Both the position numbers and the translations under genes were made by a program. The notes under the pieces were generated by a model. The model ran no database searches, was not told the origin of the DNA, and saw only the letters and a program-made list of their open reading frames with translations. From contig CANJLH010000002.1 of assembly GCA_947475415.1 (NCBI GenBank), positions 1-64,000 on the forward strand: DNA of 64,000 nucleotides, read 5' to 3'. The first letter of the stretch is position 1, and each line of letters begins with the position of its first letter. This DNA comes from Caulobacteraceae bacterium. Its GTDB lineage: Bacteria > Pseudomonadota > Alphaproteobacteria > Caulobacterales > Caulobacteraceae. This document shows, in pieces, positions 1 through 9,074 of this stretch.

Positions 1-303
1 CAGCAGCGCACCCCGCGGCGATGCGCTGCGCTACGCAATGGCTCCACGCATCGCCGCTCAGACGCCCGGGATGGGTGACCAACGCGCACCGCCAGTGGCC
101 TGGTTTTACACCGCCACACTGGCCTGGTTTTGCTCCGCCGTTGACACTCCAAGGCGCCGTTCCGAGCGGCGCCCCCAGACTGACCCCCAACGGCCTGCGA
201 TCAGGCCCGGACGTCAGCGCACATCAACGGCGCGACCGCACCCCTATATACATGATTCAGCTTGGGTTTTCTAGCCGCCGGCGACCGCCGGCGACCGATC
301 CGA
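1..303. other. Gene-free left edge with short tandem repeat
   Basis: I see no convincing gene here. An open frame crosses the stretch but has no ribosome binding site and runs straight through the tRNA that follows, so it looks accidental. Two imperfect 24-base tandem copies lie at 96-119 and 120-143; both begin with the 12-mer TGGCCTGGTTTT. A short GCCGGCGACC duplication sits just before the tRNA, near 276-295. The upstream neighbour is outside the window. Confidence 0.5.
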
Positions 304-390
<87 letters not shown>

Positions 391-520
391 CCGCGCCATC
401 GGCTCGGGAGGCGCTCTGTTAGGGCGCCGCCCCGCCCCCGTCAACGGCGCCCCACGGCGCTGATTGCGGCGCAGCGGCGCTTCGTCTATCGGCATGAGGC
501 GGACGGACCAGGAAAACGCC

Positions 521-1486
521 ATGCAGAACCTCGTTACGATCTTCGGCGGCTCGGGCTTTGTGGGGAGCCAGACGGTCCGCGCCTTCGCCCGCCGCGGTTG
601 GCGGGTGCGCGTGGCGGTGCGCCAACCGCATCTGGCCTATGAAATGCGGCTGCATGGCGACGTGGGCCAGGTGGACATCGTCCAGGCCAATATCCGCAAC
701 GAAGCTTCGATCCGGCGCGCACTGGAGGGCGCGTCCGCGGCGGTGAACGCGGTGGGCGTGCTCTATTCCAGCGGTCGCCAGGGCTTTGGCCCGGTGCATA
801 TCGCCGGCGCCGCAAACGTCGCCGCCGCGGCTGCGGACATGGGCGTTTCCACGCTGGTCCATGTGTCGGCCCTGGGCGCCGATGCGGACTCCCCGTCCGC
901 TTACGCCCGCTCAAAGGCCGAGGGCGAGGCCGCGGTCCGCGCCGCCCTCCCCTCTGCGTCGGTCGTGCGCCCATCCATCGTGTTCGGACAGCAGGACGAC
1001 TTCTTCAACCGCTTCGCCGCCATGGCGCGGATGAGCCCCGCCCTGCCCTTGATCGGCGGCGGCAAGACCCGGTTCCAACCGGTCTTCGTGGGCGATGTCG
1101 CCGACGCGATAGCGCGGATCGTCGTGTCCGGCGCATCGGGCGGGACCTATGAGCTGGGCGGACCCTCCGTGCAGACATTCCGCGAACTGATGGAGAGGGT
1201 GCTGGCCGAGACCGGCCGGCGGCGATTGCTGGTTCCGATGCCTTATCCGGTCGCTGGCCTGGTCGGCATCGGAGGCGATCTCGCCGCCTGGGTCGGCCTG
1301 AAACCGCCGTTGACCAGCGATCAGGTGACGCTGCTCAGAGCCGACAACGTCGCCGGCGGAGACCATCCCGGCCTGGCCGAGCTTGGCATCGCGCCAACGC
1401 CGCTGGAATCTATCCTGCCGACCTATTTGTATCGCTACCGCAAGGGCGGGCAGTTCGCCGACCAGGACGCCGTCGCCACCGCCTGA
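521..1486 (+). CDS. NDUFA9-like NAD(P)-binding protein
   Basis: This 321-residue protein belongs to the atypical short-chain dehydrogenase (NmrA/NDUFA9) group. The N-terminus carries a Rossmann dinucleotide motif, IFGGSGFVGSQ, right after the start. A conserved HVSALGAD-SAYARSK segment in the middle is typical of the complex I NDUFA9 family found in alphaproteobacteria. Known relatives either bind NADPH in complex I or act as free NAD(P)-dependent enzymes; the substrate cannot be read here. I chose the ATG at 521 over the one at 494 because the Rossmann fold begins immediately and a GGACCAGGAAAA ribosome-binding-like stretch precedes it. A sulfotransferase follows 21 bases downstream on the same strand. 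Confidence 0.85.
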   Translation: MQNLVTIFGGSGFVGSQTVRAFARRGWRVRVAVRQPHLAYEMRLHGDVGQVDIVQANIRNEASIRRALEGASAAVNAVGVLYSSGRQGFGPVHIAGAANVAAAAADMGVSTLVHVSALGADADSPSAYARSKAEGEAAVRAALPSASVVRPSIVFGQQDDFFNRFAAMARMSPALPLIGGGKTRFQPVFVGDVADAIARIVVSGASGGTYELGGPSVQTFRELMERVLAETGRRRLLVPMPYPVAGLVGIGGDLAAWVGLKPPLTSDQVTLLRADNVAGGDHPGLAELGIAPTPLESILPTYLYRYRKGGQFADQDAVATA

Positions 1487-1507
1487 TCACGTCTTGCTGA
1501 GAATTTC

Positions 1508-2404
1508 ATGACCATGGCCGTTCCCAAGAAGACCCGCGAACTGCACAACCACCACATGGATTCCACCGTCTGGAACGATTTTGAGTTCCGCGATGGCGAC
1601 GTGATCGTCGGGACCTATGGCAAATCCGGCACCACCTGGACCCAACAGATTGTCGGCCAACTGATCTTCCAGGGCGATGCGGATGTGCGGATCGCCGAGA
1701 TTTCGCCCTGGTGGGACATGCGAATCATTCCACCGGAGGTGCGCGACATGGTCCGCGCCCAGACCCACCGGCGGGTGGTCAAGACCCACCTGCCCGCTGA
1801 CGCCCTGGTGATGTCTCCCAAGGCCAAATACATCTATGTGGCCCGCGACGGTCGCGACGCCATCTGGAGCATGTACAACCACCATGCGGCCTTCAAGCCA
1901 ATGGTCTACGACATGTTCAACAATACCCCGGGGCTGGTGGGGCCGCCGCTGACGCCGCCGGATCCGGACATCCGCCGCTACGCCATGACATGGGTTGAGA
2001 ATGATGGCGCGCCATTCTGGTCGTTCTGGGAGAACATCGCCACCTGGTGGGCCATACGCGACCAGCCAAACGTCAAGCTGATCCACTTCAACCGCTTGAA
2101 GGCCGACCTGGAGGGCGAGATGCGCGGCATCGCGGCCTTCCTTGACGTCGACCTGCCGGCGGGCCGCTGGCCGGCGGCGGTGGAGCACTGCACATTCGAC
2201 TACATGAAGGCCCACGCCGAGCGGTACGCCCCCATGGGTGGCGCGATCTGGGAAGGCGGCGCCGAAACCTTCGTCAACAAGGGCACCAACGGTCGCTGGC
2301 GCGATGTCCTCAGCGCCGAGGATAGCGCCCGCTACGAAGCGCTGGCGCTGGAAAAGCTGGGTCCCGACTGCGCGCGATGGCTGGCGAGCGGCGAAGGGAC
2401 CTAG
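1508..2404 (+). CDS. Cytosolic-type sulfotransferase
   Basis: This 298-residue protein is probably a PAPS-dependent sulfotransferase (Sulfotransfer_1 fold). It would move a sulfuryl group from 3'-phosphoadenosine 5'-phosphosulfate to a hydroxyl or amine acceptor. The 5'-phosphosulfate loop is seen as TYGKSGTTWTQ near residues 36-46. The 3'-phosphate-binding motif YVARDGRDAIWS lies near residue 115, and a conserved WENIATWWAIRD region around 178 follows. No signal peptide or membrane segment is visible, so it should act in the cytosol. The acceptor is unknown. It ends tail to tail with uppP, overlapping by four bases. Confidence 0.9.
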   Translation: MTMAVPKKTRELHNHHMDSTVWNDFEFRDGDVIVGTYGKSGTTWTQQIVGQLIFQGDADVRIAEISPWWDMRIIPPEVRDMVRAQTHRRVVKTHLPADALVMSPKAKYIYVARDGRDAIWSMYNHHAAFKPMVYDMFNNTPGLVGPPLTPPDPDIRRYAMTWVENDGAPFWSFWENIATWWAIRDQPNVKLIHFNRLKADLEGEMRGIAAFLDVDLPAGRWPAAVEHCTFDYMKAHAERYAPMGGAIWEGGAETFVNKGTNGRWRDVLSAEDSARYEALALEKLGPDCARWLASGEGT

Positions 2405-3201
2405 CGCAACGCCAGCCAGGCCAGGCCCGCGCCGCCGACCGCGATCCGCCACCAGCCGAACAGGGCGAAACCCCGCTTGGCGACAACGTCCAGCATCCAG
2501 CGGATCACCACGATCGCCACGATGAACGACACTGCGAACCCCACGGCGATCAGGCCGGCGTGGCTGAGGTCAATGGCCTTGCGGCTCTCCCAGGCATCCA
2601 GCCCGAACGCGGCGACCATGGTGGGAATGGCCAGGAAGAAGGAGAACTCCGCCGCCGCGCGCTTTTCCACCCCCAGCACCATGGCGCCGACGATGGTCGC
2701 CCCGGACCGGGAGACGCCGGGGATCAGGGCCAGACACTGAAAGCAGCCGATCCCCACCAGGGTCAGCCACGGCAACTGCATGGAATCCTCATGGCGTGGC
2801 GCCGGCGCGAAGCGGTCGATCGCCAGCAGCACCACGCCGCCGAGCACCAGCGAGGCGCAGATCAGACCCACGCTCTCGAACAGCACCGTCTTGATCAGGT
2901 CGTGCAACAAGAGGCCCGCCGCAGCGCCGGGGACGAAGGCCGCCAGGACACCCAGGGCGAAACGCCGCGCCGCCGGATTGGTGGGAAGCTCCACCAGCAC
3001 CTTCCACAGCCGTTGGAAATAAAGCGCCACCACCGCCAGGATCGCGCCCAACTGGATCAGCACCACGAAGGTGTCCCAGAAACCCGACGGCAGGCCCAGC
3101 AAGGTCTTGGTGAGCAGCAGGTGGCCGGTGGAGGAAACGGGAATAAACTCCGTCAGCCCTTCCACCACCCCCAGGATGACGGCGTAGATCCAATCCGACA
3201 T
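2401..3201 (-). CDS. uppP: Undecaprenyl-diphosphate phosphatase
   Basis: UppP (BacA) removes a phosphate from undecaprenyl diphosphate in the inner membrane, recycling the lipid carrier for peptidoglycan and other envelope polymers. The 266-residue length is normal. The two signature motifs are present: EGLTEFIPVSSTGH near residues 14-27 and PGVSRSGATI further on, supplying the catalytic Glu, Ser and Arg. The rest is a string of hydrophobic helices. I chose the ATG at 3201 because family members start just before IYAVILGVVEG. A longer frame exists upstream but has no support. A 7-bp inverted repeat (GGCTCCC at 3208-3214, GGGAGCC at 3233-3239) lies just upstream. Confidence 0.96.
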   Translation of the reverse strand: MSDWIYAVILGVVEGLTEFIPVSSTGHLLLTKTLLGLPSGFWDTFVVLIQLGAILAVVALYFQRLWKVLVELPTNPAARRFALGVLAAFVPGAAAGLLLHDLIKTVLFESVGLICASLVLGGVVLLAIDRFAPAPRHEDSMQLPWLTLVGIGCFQCLALIPGVSRSGATIVGAMVLGVEKRAAAEFSFFLAIPTMVAAFGLDAWESRKAIDLSHAGLIAVGFAVSFIVAIVVIRWMLDVVAKRGFALFGWWRIAVGGAGLAWLALR

Positions 3202-3266
3202 GGCCGTGGCTCCCAGGTCTGCAAGGCGCCCAGGGAGCCCCGACACGGTAAACAGGCCGTTAGCGT

Positions 3267-4412
3267 CTACTCAGGCTCAGGTCCCACATAGCGGGCGCGA
3301 GGGCGGATGATCCCAGGCTCAGCCGCCTGTTCGATGGCGTGGGCGATCCACCCAGCGCAGCGGGCGGTGGCGAACAGCGCGAAGGGCGCGTCGTGCGGCA
3401 GGCCATGCGCCTGGGCCAGCGCGACCAGGGCGAAGTCGATGTTGGGCGCCTGACCGGTCTCGGCATCCGCCACCCGGGCCAGGTCGGTGAACAGCTTCGG
3501 CGGCTGGAAATGCGTCAGCAGCGCCGCCGCCCGCGGATCGCCAGCGGGATAGAGCGGGTGACCGAACCCGGGGAGAACTCGCTCCTCCCGCAGCATCGCC
3601 GACACCGCCGCTGCGGGTCCCCGGCGCGCCGCATCGTCAGCCAACAATCGCAGCGCCGCGGCCGCCCCGCCATGCCGCGGCCCCGACAGGGCGGCCAGTC
3701 CCGCCAGCGCTGAGGCGGCGAGGGACGCTCCGGTGGACGCCGCCACCCGCGCCGCGAAGGTCGAGGCGTTGAATTCGTGGTCAGCCAGCAGCACCAGCGC
3801 CCGGCGCACCAGATCGCCCGCCGACTCGTCGCAACCCCAGGCCGACGCCAGGCGCTGGTGGACCGGTCCCTCCGTCACCACGCCGGCCACGGCGTCAGCC
3901 ATGACGTCGAGCAGCGCCGTGGCTTCCGCCGCCAGGCGAAGGGGGTTGCGGCCAAGCGCCGGCGGCTCAACCGCCGCCCGCGCCGCCAGGGCCACGAAGG
4001 CTCGGGTCTGGACGTCGATACCCACGGGCGGCGCGGGCCGGTCGGGGCGTTTCAGCGCTGCCCCGTGTCCGCCTCGCAACAGCCGCGCTACCGCTTCCAG
4101 CGTCGTGGTCTCCGCCAGCCGCACCGCCTCTCGGCCCCGGTAGTAGAGGCGGCCCTCGACCACGGTGGTGATGGCCGACTCCAACACCGGCTCGCCCCAG
4201 GCGACCGCGCCCGCGGCCACATCGGCCGGGCGGCGACTTCGCGTCCGACGCTCGGCCAACGCCCCGATGTCGGCGGCCCGGTAGAGGCTGCGGCGCGGGT
4301 CCTGCGGGTCGGCTCGGGCCCGCACCCGCCCGCGGCTGACATAGGCGTAGAGGGTCTGGGCTCGCACCCCCAGACGCTCCCGCGCGATTTCGGCGCTGAT
4401 CCAGTCCGACAT
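3267..4412 (-). CDS. Citrate-synthase-family protein with N-terminal HTH
   Basis: This 381-residue protein has two parts. Residues 1-55 look like an excisionase/MerR-type helix-turn-helix (ISAEIARERLGVRAQTLYAYV followed by RGRV). The rest is a citrate synthase fold. The expected active-site residues are visible: His212 in DHEFNAST, His247 in GPRHGGA, His285 in GFGHPLY and Asp326 in PNIDFA. It therefore could still condense oxaloacetate with an acyl-CoA while binding DNA. The start at 4412 puts the HTH at the very N-terminus; the extra upstream codons run into the likely operator. A second citrate synthase gene is transcribed divergently 83 bases away. The exact substrate and any regulatory role are not shown by the sequence. 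Confidence 0.85.
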   Translation of the reverse strand: MSDWISAEIARERLGVRAQTLYAYVSRGRVRARADPQDPRRSLYRAADIGALAERRTRSRRPADVAAGAVAWGEPVLESAITTVVEGRLYYRGREAVRLAETTTLEAVARLLRGGHGAALKRPDRPAPPVGIDVQTRAFVALAARAAVEPPALGRNPLRLAAEATALLDVMADAVAGVVTEGPVHQRLASAWGCDESAGDLVRRALVLLADHEFNASTFAARVAASTGASLAASALAGLAALSGPRHGGAAAALRLLADDAARRGPAAAVSAMLREERVLPGFGHPLYPAGDPRAAALLTHFQPPKLFTDLARVADAETGQAPNIDFALVALAQAHGLPHDAPFALFATARCAGWIAHAIEQAAEPGIIRPRARYVGPEPE

Positions 4413-4440
4413 GTTGATTATATTGATCAAGATTGACGTC
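4413..4440. promoter_or_regulatory. Phased TTGA repeats between divergent citrate synthase genes
   Basis: Three TTGA elements start at 4414, 4423 and 4433, so they recur every 9-10 bases on one face of the helix. The middle one forms the perfect 8-bp palindrome TTGATCAA at 4423-4430. The block is AT-rich, unlike its surroundings, and lies immediately upstream of the HTH-citrate synthase start. It is a plausible binding site for that protein's own HTH and for control of the divergent gene. This role is inferred. Confidence 0.4.
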
Positions 4441-4495
4441 TCAACACTGCCTGAGCATCGTCCTGCTGGCAAGCTGAGATGAAAGGAAAATTGTG

Positions 4496-5590
4496 ATGGT
4501 CGACGCCCTGAATGGATTGGAAGGCGTGGTCGCCGCCGAAACCGTGCTGTCGGAAGTTGACGGACTGGCGGGCCGTTTGGTGATCCGCGGCCGCTTACTG
4601 GACCAGTTGGCAGGCCGGGTGCGGTTCGAGGCTGTGGTCCATATGTTGTTCGAGGGATTTTTTCCGGACTTGCCGGGCGACCTCGCCGCCCCTCTGGGCG
4701 CAGCCCGCGCAGAAGTGTTCGCCGAGACCGCCGCGATCGATGCGCGGCTGCTAGCCCTCAATCCCGTCGAAGCTATGCGGGCGCTGACCGCCCGGATCGC
4801 CGATGGCGACGACCTCGCCACCGCCCTGCGGCTGACGGCGGCGCCGGCGGTTTTCACCACGGCCGTGTTGCGCGCCCGGGGCGGCGGCGGGCCACTGGCC
4901 CCGGACCCTGACCTCTCCCACGCCGCCGATATCCTACGCATGCTGCGGGGCATAACCGCCAGCCCGGCCGAGACCGAGGCGCTGGACGCCTATCTGGTGA
5001 CCGTCTGCGACCACGGGCTCAACGCCTCGACGTTCGCCGCGCGGGTGATCGCTTCTACCCAGGCGGGACTGGCCTCGGCGGTGCTGGGTGGAATCAGCGC
5101 CCTCAAGGGCCCTCTGCACGGCGGAGCGCCGGGGCCGATCATCGACATGCTGGACGAGATTGGTCAGCCTGAGAACGCCCGGGCTTGGCTGGAGGCGGCC
5201 TTGGACCGCGGCGACAGGCTGATGGGCTTCGGCCACCGCATCTACCGGGTGCGCGACCCGCGCGCCGACGCCCTGAAGGCCGCGGTCGCGCGGCTTGGTC
5301 ACGGCGCGGAGCGCCTGCCCGGCCGCCTGGCCTTCGCCGAAGCCGTAGAGGCTGCGGCCCTGGCGATCCTTAAGGCGCGCAAGCCAGACCGGCCCCTGCA
5401 GACCAATGTGGAGCTCTACACGGCATTGTTGCTCGAGGCTCTGGCCCTCCCCCCGGCGGCCTTCACGGGCGTCTTCGCTATGGGCCGGGTCGCAGGCTGG
5501 ATCGCCCATGCGCGGGAACAGGCGGCAGGAGGCAGGTTGATCCGGCCCCAGTCGCGTTACGTCGGCCCAGCGCCGAAGCTGGCCGCCTAG
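4496..5590 (+). CDS. Citrate synthase family protein, Asp-to-Glu at active site
   Basis: This 364-residue protein is a citrate/2-methylcitrate synthase family member. Conserved elements are CDHGLNAST (His173), KGPLHGGAPG (His208) and MGFGHRIYRVRDPRAD (His247). The third catalytic residue, normally Asp in NVDFYS or NVDAHS, is Glu306 here in NVELYT (codon GAG). That substitution may slow or change the reaction. The ATG at 4496 is preferred to the GTG at 4493; a GAAAGGA ribosome site ends eight bases upstream. It faces the HTH-citrate synthase gene and both proteins end in RYVGP-type tails, which suggests duplication and perhaps a hetero-oligomer. It meets the dehydrogenase gene tail to tail with a four-base overlap. 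Confidence 0.85.
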   Translation: MVDALNGLEGVVAAETVLSEVDGLAGRLVIRGRLLDQLAGRVRFEAVVHMLFEGFFPDLPGDLAAPLGAARAEVFAETAAIDARLLALNPVEAMRALTARIADGDDLATALRLTAAPAVFTTAVLRARGGGGPLAPDPDLSHAADILRMLRGITASPAETEALDAYLVTVCDHGLNASTFAARVIASTQAGLASAVLGGISALKGPLHGGAPGPIIDMLDEIGQPENARAWLEAALDRGDRLMGFGHRIYRVRDPRADALKAAVARLGHGAERLPGRLAFAEAVEAAALAILKARKPDRPLQTNVELYTALLLEALALPPAAFTGVFAMGRVAGWIAHAREQAAGGRLIRPQSRYVGPAPKLAA

Positions 5591-6573
5591 AGCATCGCCG
5601 GGATCACCCGGTCCGGCGGGCGGTGGCCGTCCATCCAGGTGCGGATGTTGATGATCACCCGCTCGCCCATTTCGATGCGCCCCTCGACTGTGGCCGAACT
5701 CATGTGCGGCAACAGCACCACATTGGGCATGGCCAAGAGCCTGGGGTTCACGGTCGGTTCGAACTCAAACACGTCCAGTCCCGCGCCGGCGATGGCGCCC
5801 TTGGCCAACAGATCGGCGAGGGCCGCCTCGTCGATGATCTCGCCGCGAGCGGTATTCACGACGATGGCGTGGGGCTGAAGCAGTTTCAGACGCCGGGCCG
5901 ACAGCAGATGATAGGTGCCCGGCGTGTGCGGGCAGTTCACCGAGATGATGTCGGCCCGCGCCAGCATCTGGTCCAGGCTTTCCCAATAGGTCGCGCCCAG
6001 GGCCTCGGCGATCCGCGGCGATACCGGCTTGCGGTTGTGGTAGTGGATCGACAGCCCGAAGGCCCGCGCGCGGCGCGCAACGGCCTGGCCAATGCGGCCC
6101 ATACCGATGATACCCAGTTTCTTGCCGTGGATTCGGCGGCCCAGCATCCAAGTGGGCGACCAACCGGTGAACTGGCCGGCCTGGAGGATGTTGGCGCCCT
6201 CCACCACCCGGCGCGCTACCGCCATGATCAGTGAAAGCGTCAGGTCGGCGGTATCCTCTGTCAGCACGCCGGGCGTATTGGTGATGGTCACCCCCCGCGC
6301 AGTGGCTGCGTTCACATCGATATGATCGACACCGGCGCCAAAATTGGCCACCAGTTTCAGGCGCGGGCCCGCAGCGGCGAAAAGCTCGGCGTCCAGTCGG
6401 TCGGTGATGGTGGATGCGATCACTTCGGCGCGTCCCATCGCCTCCGCCAGCGCCGCGCGGCTCATCGGCCGGTCATCAGCATTGACTTCGACGTCGAACA
6501 GTTCGGCCATCCGAAGCTCGACCGGTTCCGGAAGTTTTCGCGTCACGATGACTTTCGGCTTGCGGGCGGGCAT
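5587..6573 (-). CDS. D-isomer-specific 2-hydroxyacid dehydrogenase
   Basis: This 328-residue NAD(P)-dependent oxidoreductase reduces 2-keto acids to D-2-hydroxy acids; glyoxylate/hydroxypyruvate reductase is the closest likely activity. The nucleotide-binding loop GMGRIGQAVARRA is near the middle. The catalytic triad can be placed as Arg in NTARGEIID, Glu in EFEPTVNP and His in LLPHMSSAT. Length and layout are normal for the family and no export signal is present. The ATG at 6573 was chosen because the conserved KVIVTRKLPEPV strand begins right after it. The upstream extension would overlap the divergent SH3 gene promoter. Confidence 0.9.
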   Translation of the reverse strand: MPARKPKVIVTRKLPEPVELRMAELFDVEVNADDRPMSRAALAEAMGRAEVIASTITDRLDAELFAAAGPRLKLVANFGAGVDHIDVNAATARGVTITNTPGVLTEDTADLTLSLIMAVARRVVEGANILQAGQFTGWSPTWMLGRRIHGKKLGIIGMGRIGQAVARRARAFGLSIHYHNRKPVSPRIAEALGATYWESLDQMLARADIISVNCPHTPGTYHLLSARRLKLLQPHAIVVNTARGEIIDEAALADLLAKGAIAGAGLDVFEFEPTVNPRLLAMPNVVLLPHMSSATVEGRIEMGERVIINIRTWMDGHRPPDRVIPAML

Positions 6574-6641
6574 GGGCGATCTGAAAAGGGGGCGTGGCCC
6601 GACATCGGGCGGATGCGACAATGATCTCTAGCAAAGGGCCC

Positions 6642-7178
6642 ATGTCCGGCAAAGGCAAGGTGAAGCGGCAGGTGAGGCGGTGGGCGGTGGCGTTGGCCGG
6701 TTGCGCAGCAGTTCTGGCGGCCGGCGGCGCGGAAGCGAGCGCCGCCGATCGTCCGACTCCGTCCGGCTTGCCCGTTCCGCGGTATGTGTCGCTCAAATTC
6801 AGCGAAGTGAACGCCCGCGCTGGCCCTGGCGATGACTATCGCCTGCTATGGGTCTATCAGGTGCGCGGCCTGCCGGTGCAGGTGGTGGCGGAAACCGCCG
6901 AGTGGCGGCGCATCTGTGATCCCAATGGCGGCGCGGCCTGGGTCCACCGGCGCACAACGGATGGCCGGCGCATGGTCATGAACCGCCAGTCACAGGCGAT
7001 AAGCCTGCGCCGCTCGCCAAAGATGAAGGCTCCTGTGCGAGCTCTGCTTGGCCCCAGATCCCTCGGCGCTCTCGACCGCTGCTCGAAGGGCTGGTGCAAG
7101 ATCCGCGCTGGGGGGCTGACCGGCTGGGCGCCTGCCGACGCCGTCTGGGGGACGAGCGAAGCGGCCCAATGCCGTTGA
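6642..7178 (+). CDS. Exported bacterial SH3-domain protein
   Basis: The protein starts with a basic n-region (KGKVKRQVRR) and a hydrophobic stretch ending in an Ala-rich signal-peptidase site near GAEASA, so it should be exported to the periplasm. Two SH3-like repeats follow: VNARAGPGDDYRLLWVY and a second ISLRRSPKMKAPV, each of the kind seen in the COG3807 family. These domains bind peptidoglycan or proteins in the envelope; the partner is unknown. An alternative ATG lies at 6621. I prefer 6642 because AAAGGG precedes it and the signal peptide is then of normal length. It is divergent from the dehydrogenase and 67 bases before fabA. Confidence 0.8.
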   Translation: MSGKGKVKRQVRRWAVALAGCAAVLAAGGAEASAADRPTPSGLPVPRYVSLKFSEVNARAGPGDDYRLLWVYQVRGLPVQVVAETAEWRRICDPNGGAAWVHRRTTDGRRMVMNRQSQAISLRRSPKMKAPVRALLGPRSLGALDRCSKGWCKIRAGGLTGWAPADAVWGTSEAAQCR

Positions 7179-7245
7179 GCAGCGAGGCCGCCTCTGCTAG
7201 GCCCAGAGCCGCGCCCGGCCCACGGGCGCCTGTTTCGAGCGAGCG

Positions 7246-7770
7246 ATGACGAACGCCAAGGCCAAGAACGCCTACGCCTATGAGGATCTCATCGCCTGCG
7301 CGCGGGGCGAAATGTTCGGCCCCGGCAATGCCCAACTGCCCGCGCCGCCGATGCTGCTGTTCGACCGAATCACCCGCATCAGCGATCAGGGCGGCGCCCA
7401 CGGCAAGGGCTTCATCGAGGCGGAATTCGACATCAATCCGGACCTCTGGTTCTTCGACTGCCACTTCCTGGGCGATCCCGTCATGCCTGGCAGCCTGGGC
7501 CTGGACGCCATGTGGCAGTTGGTCGGGTTCTTCCTCGGCTGGATCGGCGGCGCCGGGCGCGGCCGTGCGCTCGGGTGCAGTTCTGTCAAATTCGCTGGCC
7601 AGGTAACCCAGGACATCAAGACCGTCGTCTATAAGATCGACATGAAGCGGGTGATAAACCGCTCACTTGTCATGGGCGTCGGCGATGGGGTGATGGAAGC
7701 CGATGGCAAGCCTATCTATTGGGCCGAAGACCTTCGGGTCGGATTGATGAAGCCCCAGGACCCCGCCTGA
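7246..7770 (+). CDS. fabA: 3-hydroxydecanoyl-ACP dehydratase/isomerase
   Basis: FabA dehydrates 3-hydroxydecanoyl-ACP and isomerises the product to cis-3-decenoyl-ACP, the branch point for unsaturated fatty acids. The 174-residue length is standard. The catalytic pair is visible: His73 in [13 protein letters not shown] and Asp87 in LGLDAMWQ. It is the first gene of fabA-fabB-fabI, with a 24-base gap to fabB, a layout well known in alphaproteobacteria. The product acts in the cytosol. No clear FabR- or FadR-like site was recognised in the 67-base upstream gap. Confidence 0.97.
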   Translation: MTNAKAKNAYAYEDLIACARGEMFGPGNAQLPAPPMLLFDRITRISDQGGAHGKGFIEAEFDINPDLWFFDCHFLGDPVMPGSLGLDAMWQLVGFFLGWIGGAGRGRALGCSSVKFAGQVTQDIKTVVYKIDMKRVINRSLVMGVGDGVMEADGKPIYWAEDLRVGLMKPQDPA

Positions 7771-7794
7771 CATCGTCGGGGATAGGAGACGAGA

Positions 7795-9003
7795 ATGCGC
7801 CGTGTCGTTGTCACCGGGATCGGGATCGTCTCCTCGATCGGAAACAACGCCAATGAGGTGCTGGCCTCACTACGCGAAGCGAAGTCGGGAATCTCCGCCG
7901 CCCCACAGTACGCCGAATTGGGCTTCCGATCCCAGGTTCACGCCGATCCTGGTCTGGACTGGGAGGCGATGGTCGACCGTCGGGCCGCGCGGTTCCTGGC
8001 CCCCGGCACCGCCTACGGCCACATCGCAATGGAACAGGCGATCGCAGACGCCGGTCTGGAAGATGGCGAAATTTCCCACGAGATGACCGGCCTGATCGTG
8101 GGTTCCGGCGGCCCGTCGACCCGCGTGATCATTGAATCCGCCGAGACCGCCCGGACCCGCGGCCCCAAGCGCGTCGGGCCCTTCGCGGTCCCCAAGGCGA
8201 TGAGCTCCGGCGCCTCGGCGACGCTCGCCACCTGGTTCAAGATTCGCGGCCTCAATTTTTCCATCTCGTCGGCTTGCGCCACCTCCACCCACTGCATCGG
8301 AGTGGCCTACGAGCAGATTCTCATGGGCAAGCAGGATGTAGTGTTCGCCGGCGGCGTGGAGGAGCTGGACTGGACCCTTAGCGTGCTGTTCGACGCCATG
8401 GGCGCCATGAGCTCCAACTTCAACGACCGCCCCGCCACCGCCAGCCGAGCCTATGACCGCGACCGCGACGGTTTCGTGATCGCCGGCGGAGGAGGCATCC
8501 TGGTGCTCGAGGAATACGAGCACGCCAAGGCCCGAGGCGCGAAGATCTATGGCGAGATCGTTGGCTACGCGGCGAATTCCGACGGCTTCGACATGGTCGC
8601 GCCCTCCGGAGAGGGCGCCCAGCGCTGCATGCGCATGGCCCTGTCGACGGTGAAGACGCCCGTGGACTATCTGAACCCCCATGGCACTTCGACGCCGATC
8701 GGCGACATCAAAGAGATGGAGGCCGTCCGCGCAGTGTTCGGCGACAAGCCGCCGCTCATTTCGTCGACCAAATCGCTGACCGGCCACAGCCTCGGCGCAG
8801 CCGGCGCCCAGGAGGCGATCTATTCGCTGATGATGCTGAACAACGGTTTCGCCTGCGAAAGCGCCCATATCGAAAATCTCGACCCCGCATTCGCCGACCT
8901 GCCGATTGTCCGCCAGCGGATCGACAAGTCGCTGCACACGGTGATGTCCAACTCATTCGGCTTCGGCGGCACCAACGGCTGTCTGGTGATGTCGCGGGCC
9001 TAG
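7795..9003 (+). CDS. fabB: 3-oxoacyl-ACP synthase I
   Basis: FabB is the ketosynthase that elongates the cis-unsaturated chain made by FabA. The thiolase-fold catalytic triad is complete: Cys161 in [10 protein letters not shown], His296 in [11 protein letters not shown] and His331 in [12 protein letters not shown]. At 402 residues it is full length. The start ATG is preceded by GATAGGAGACGAG, a strong ribosome binding site. Its place directly after fabA distinguishes it from the related FabF, which usually sits with acpP. Confidence 0.97.
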   Translation: MRRVVVTGIGIVSSIGNNANEVLASLREAKSGISAAPQYAELGFRSQVHADPGLDWEAMVDRRAARFLAPGTAYGHIAMEQAIADAGLEDGEISHEMTGLIVGSGGPSTRVIIESAETARTRGPKRVGPFAVPKAMSSGASATLATWFKIRGLNFSISSACATSTHCIGVAYEQILMGKQDVVFAGGVEELDWTLSVLFDAMGAMSSNFNDRPATASRAYDRDRDGFVIAGGGGILVLEEYEHAKARGAKIYGEIVGYAANSDGFDMVAPSGEGAQRCMRMALSTVKTPVDYLNPHGTSTPIGDIKEMEAVRAVFGDKPPLISSTKSLTGHSLGAAGAQEAIYSLMMLNNGFACESAHIENLDPAFADLPIVRQRIDKSLHTVMSNSFGFGGTNGCLVMSRA

Positions 9004-9074
9004 GCGTTCGCCGCCCTTGCCAGCCAGGGCCGGCGCGGCCACAAACACCAAAAGCCGCAACGCTGAGGATTCCC

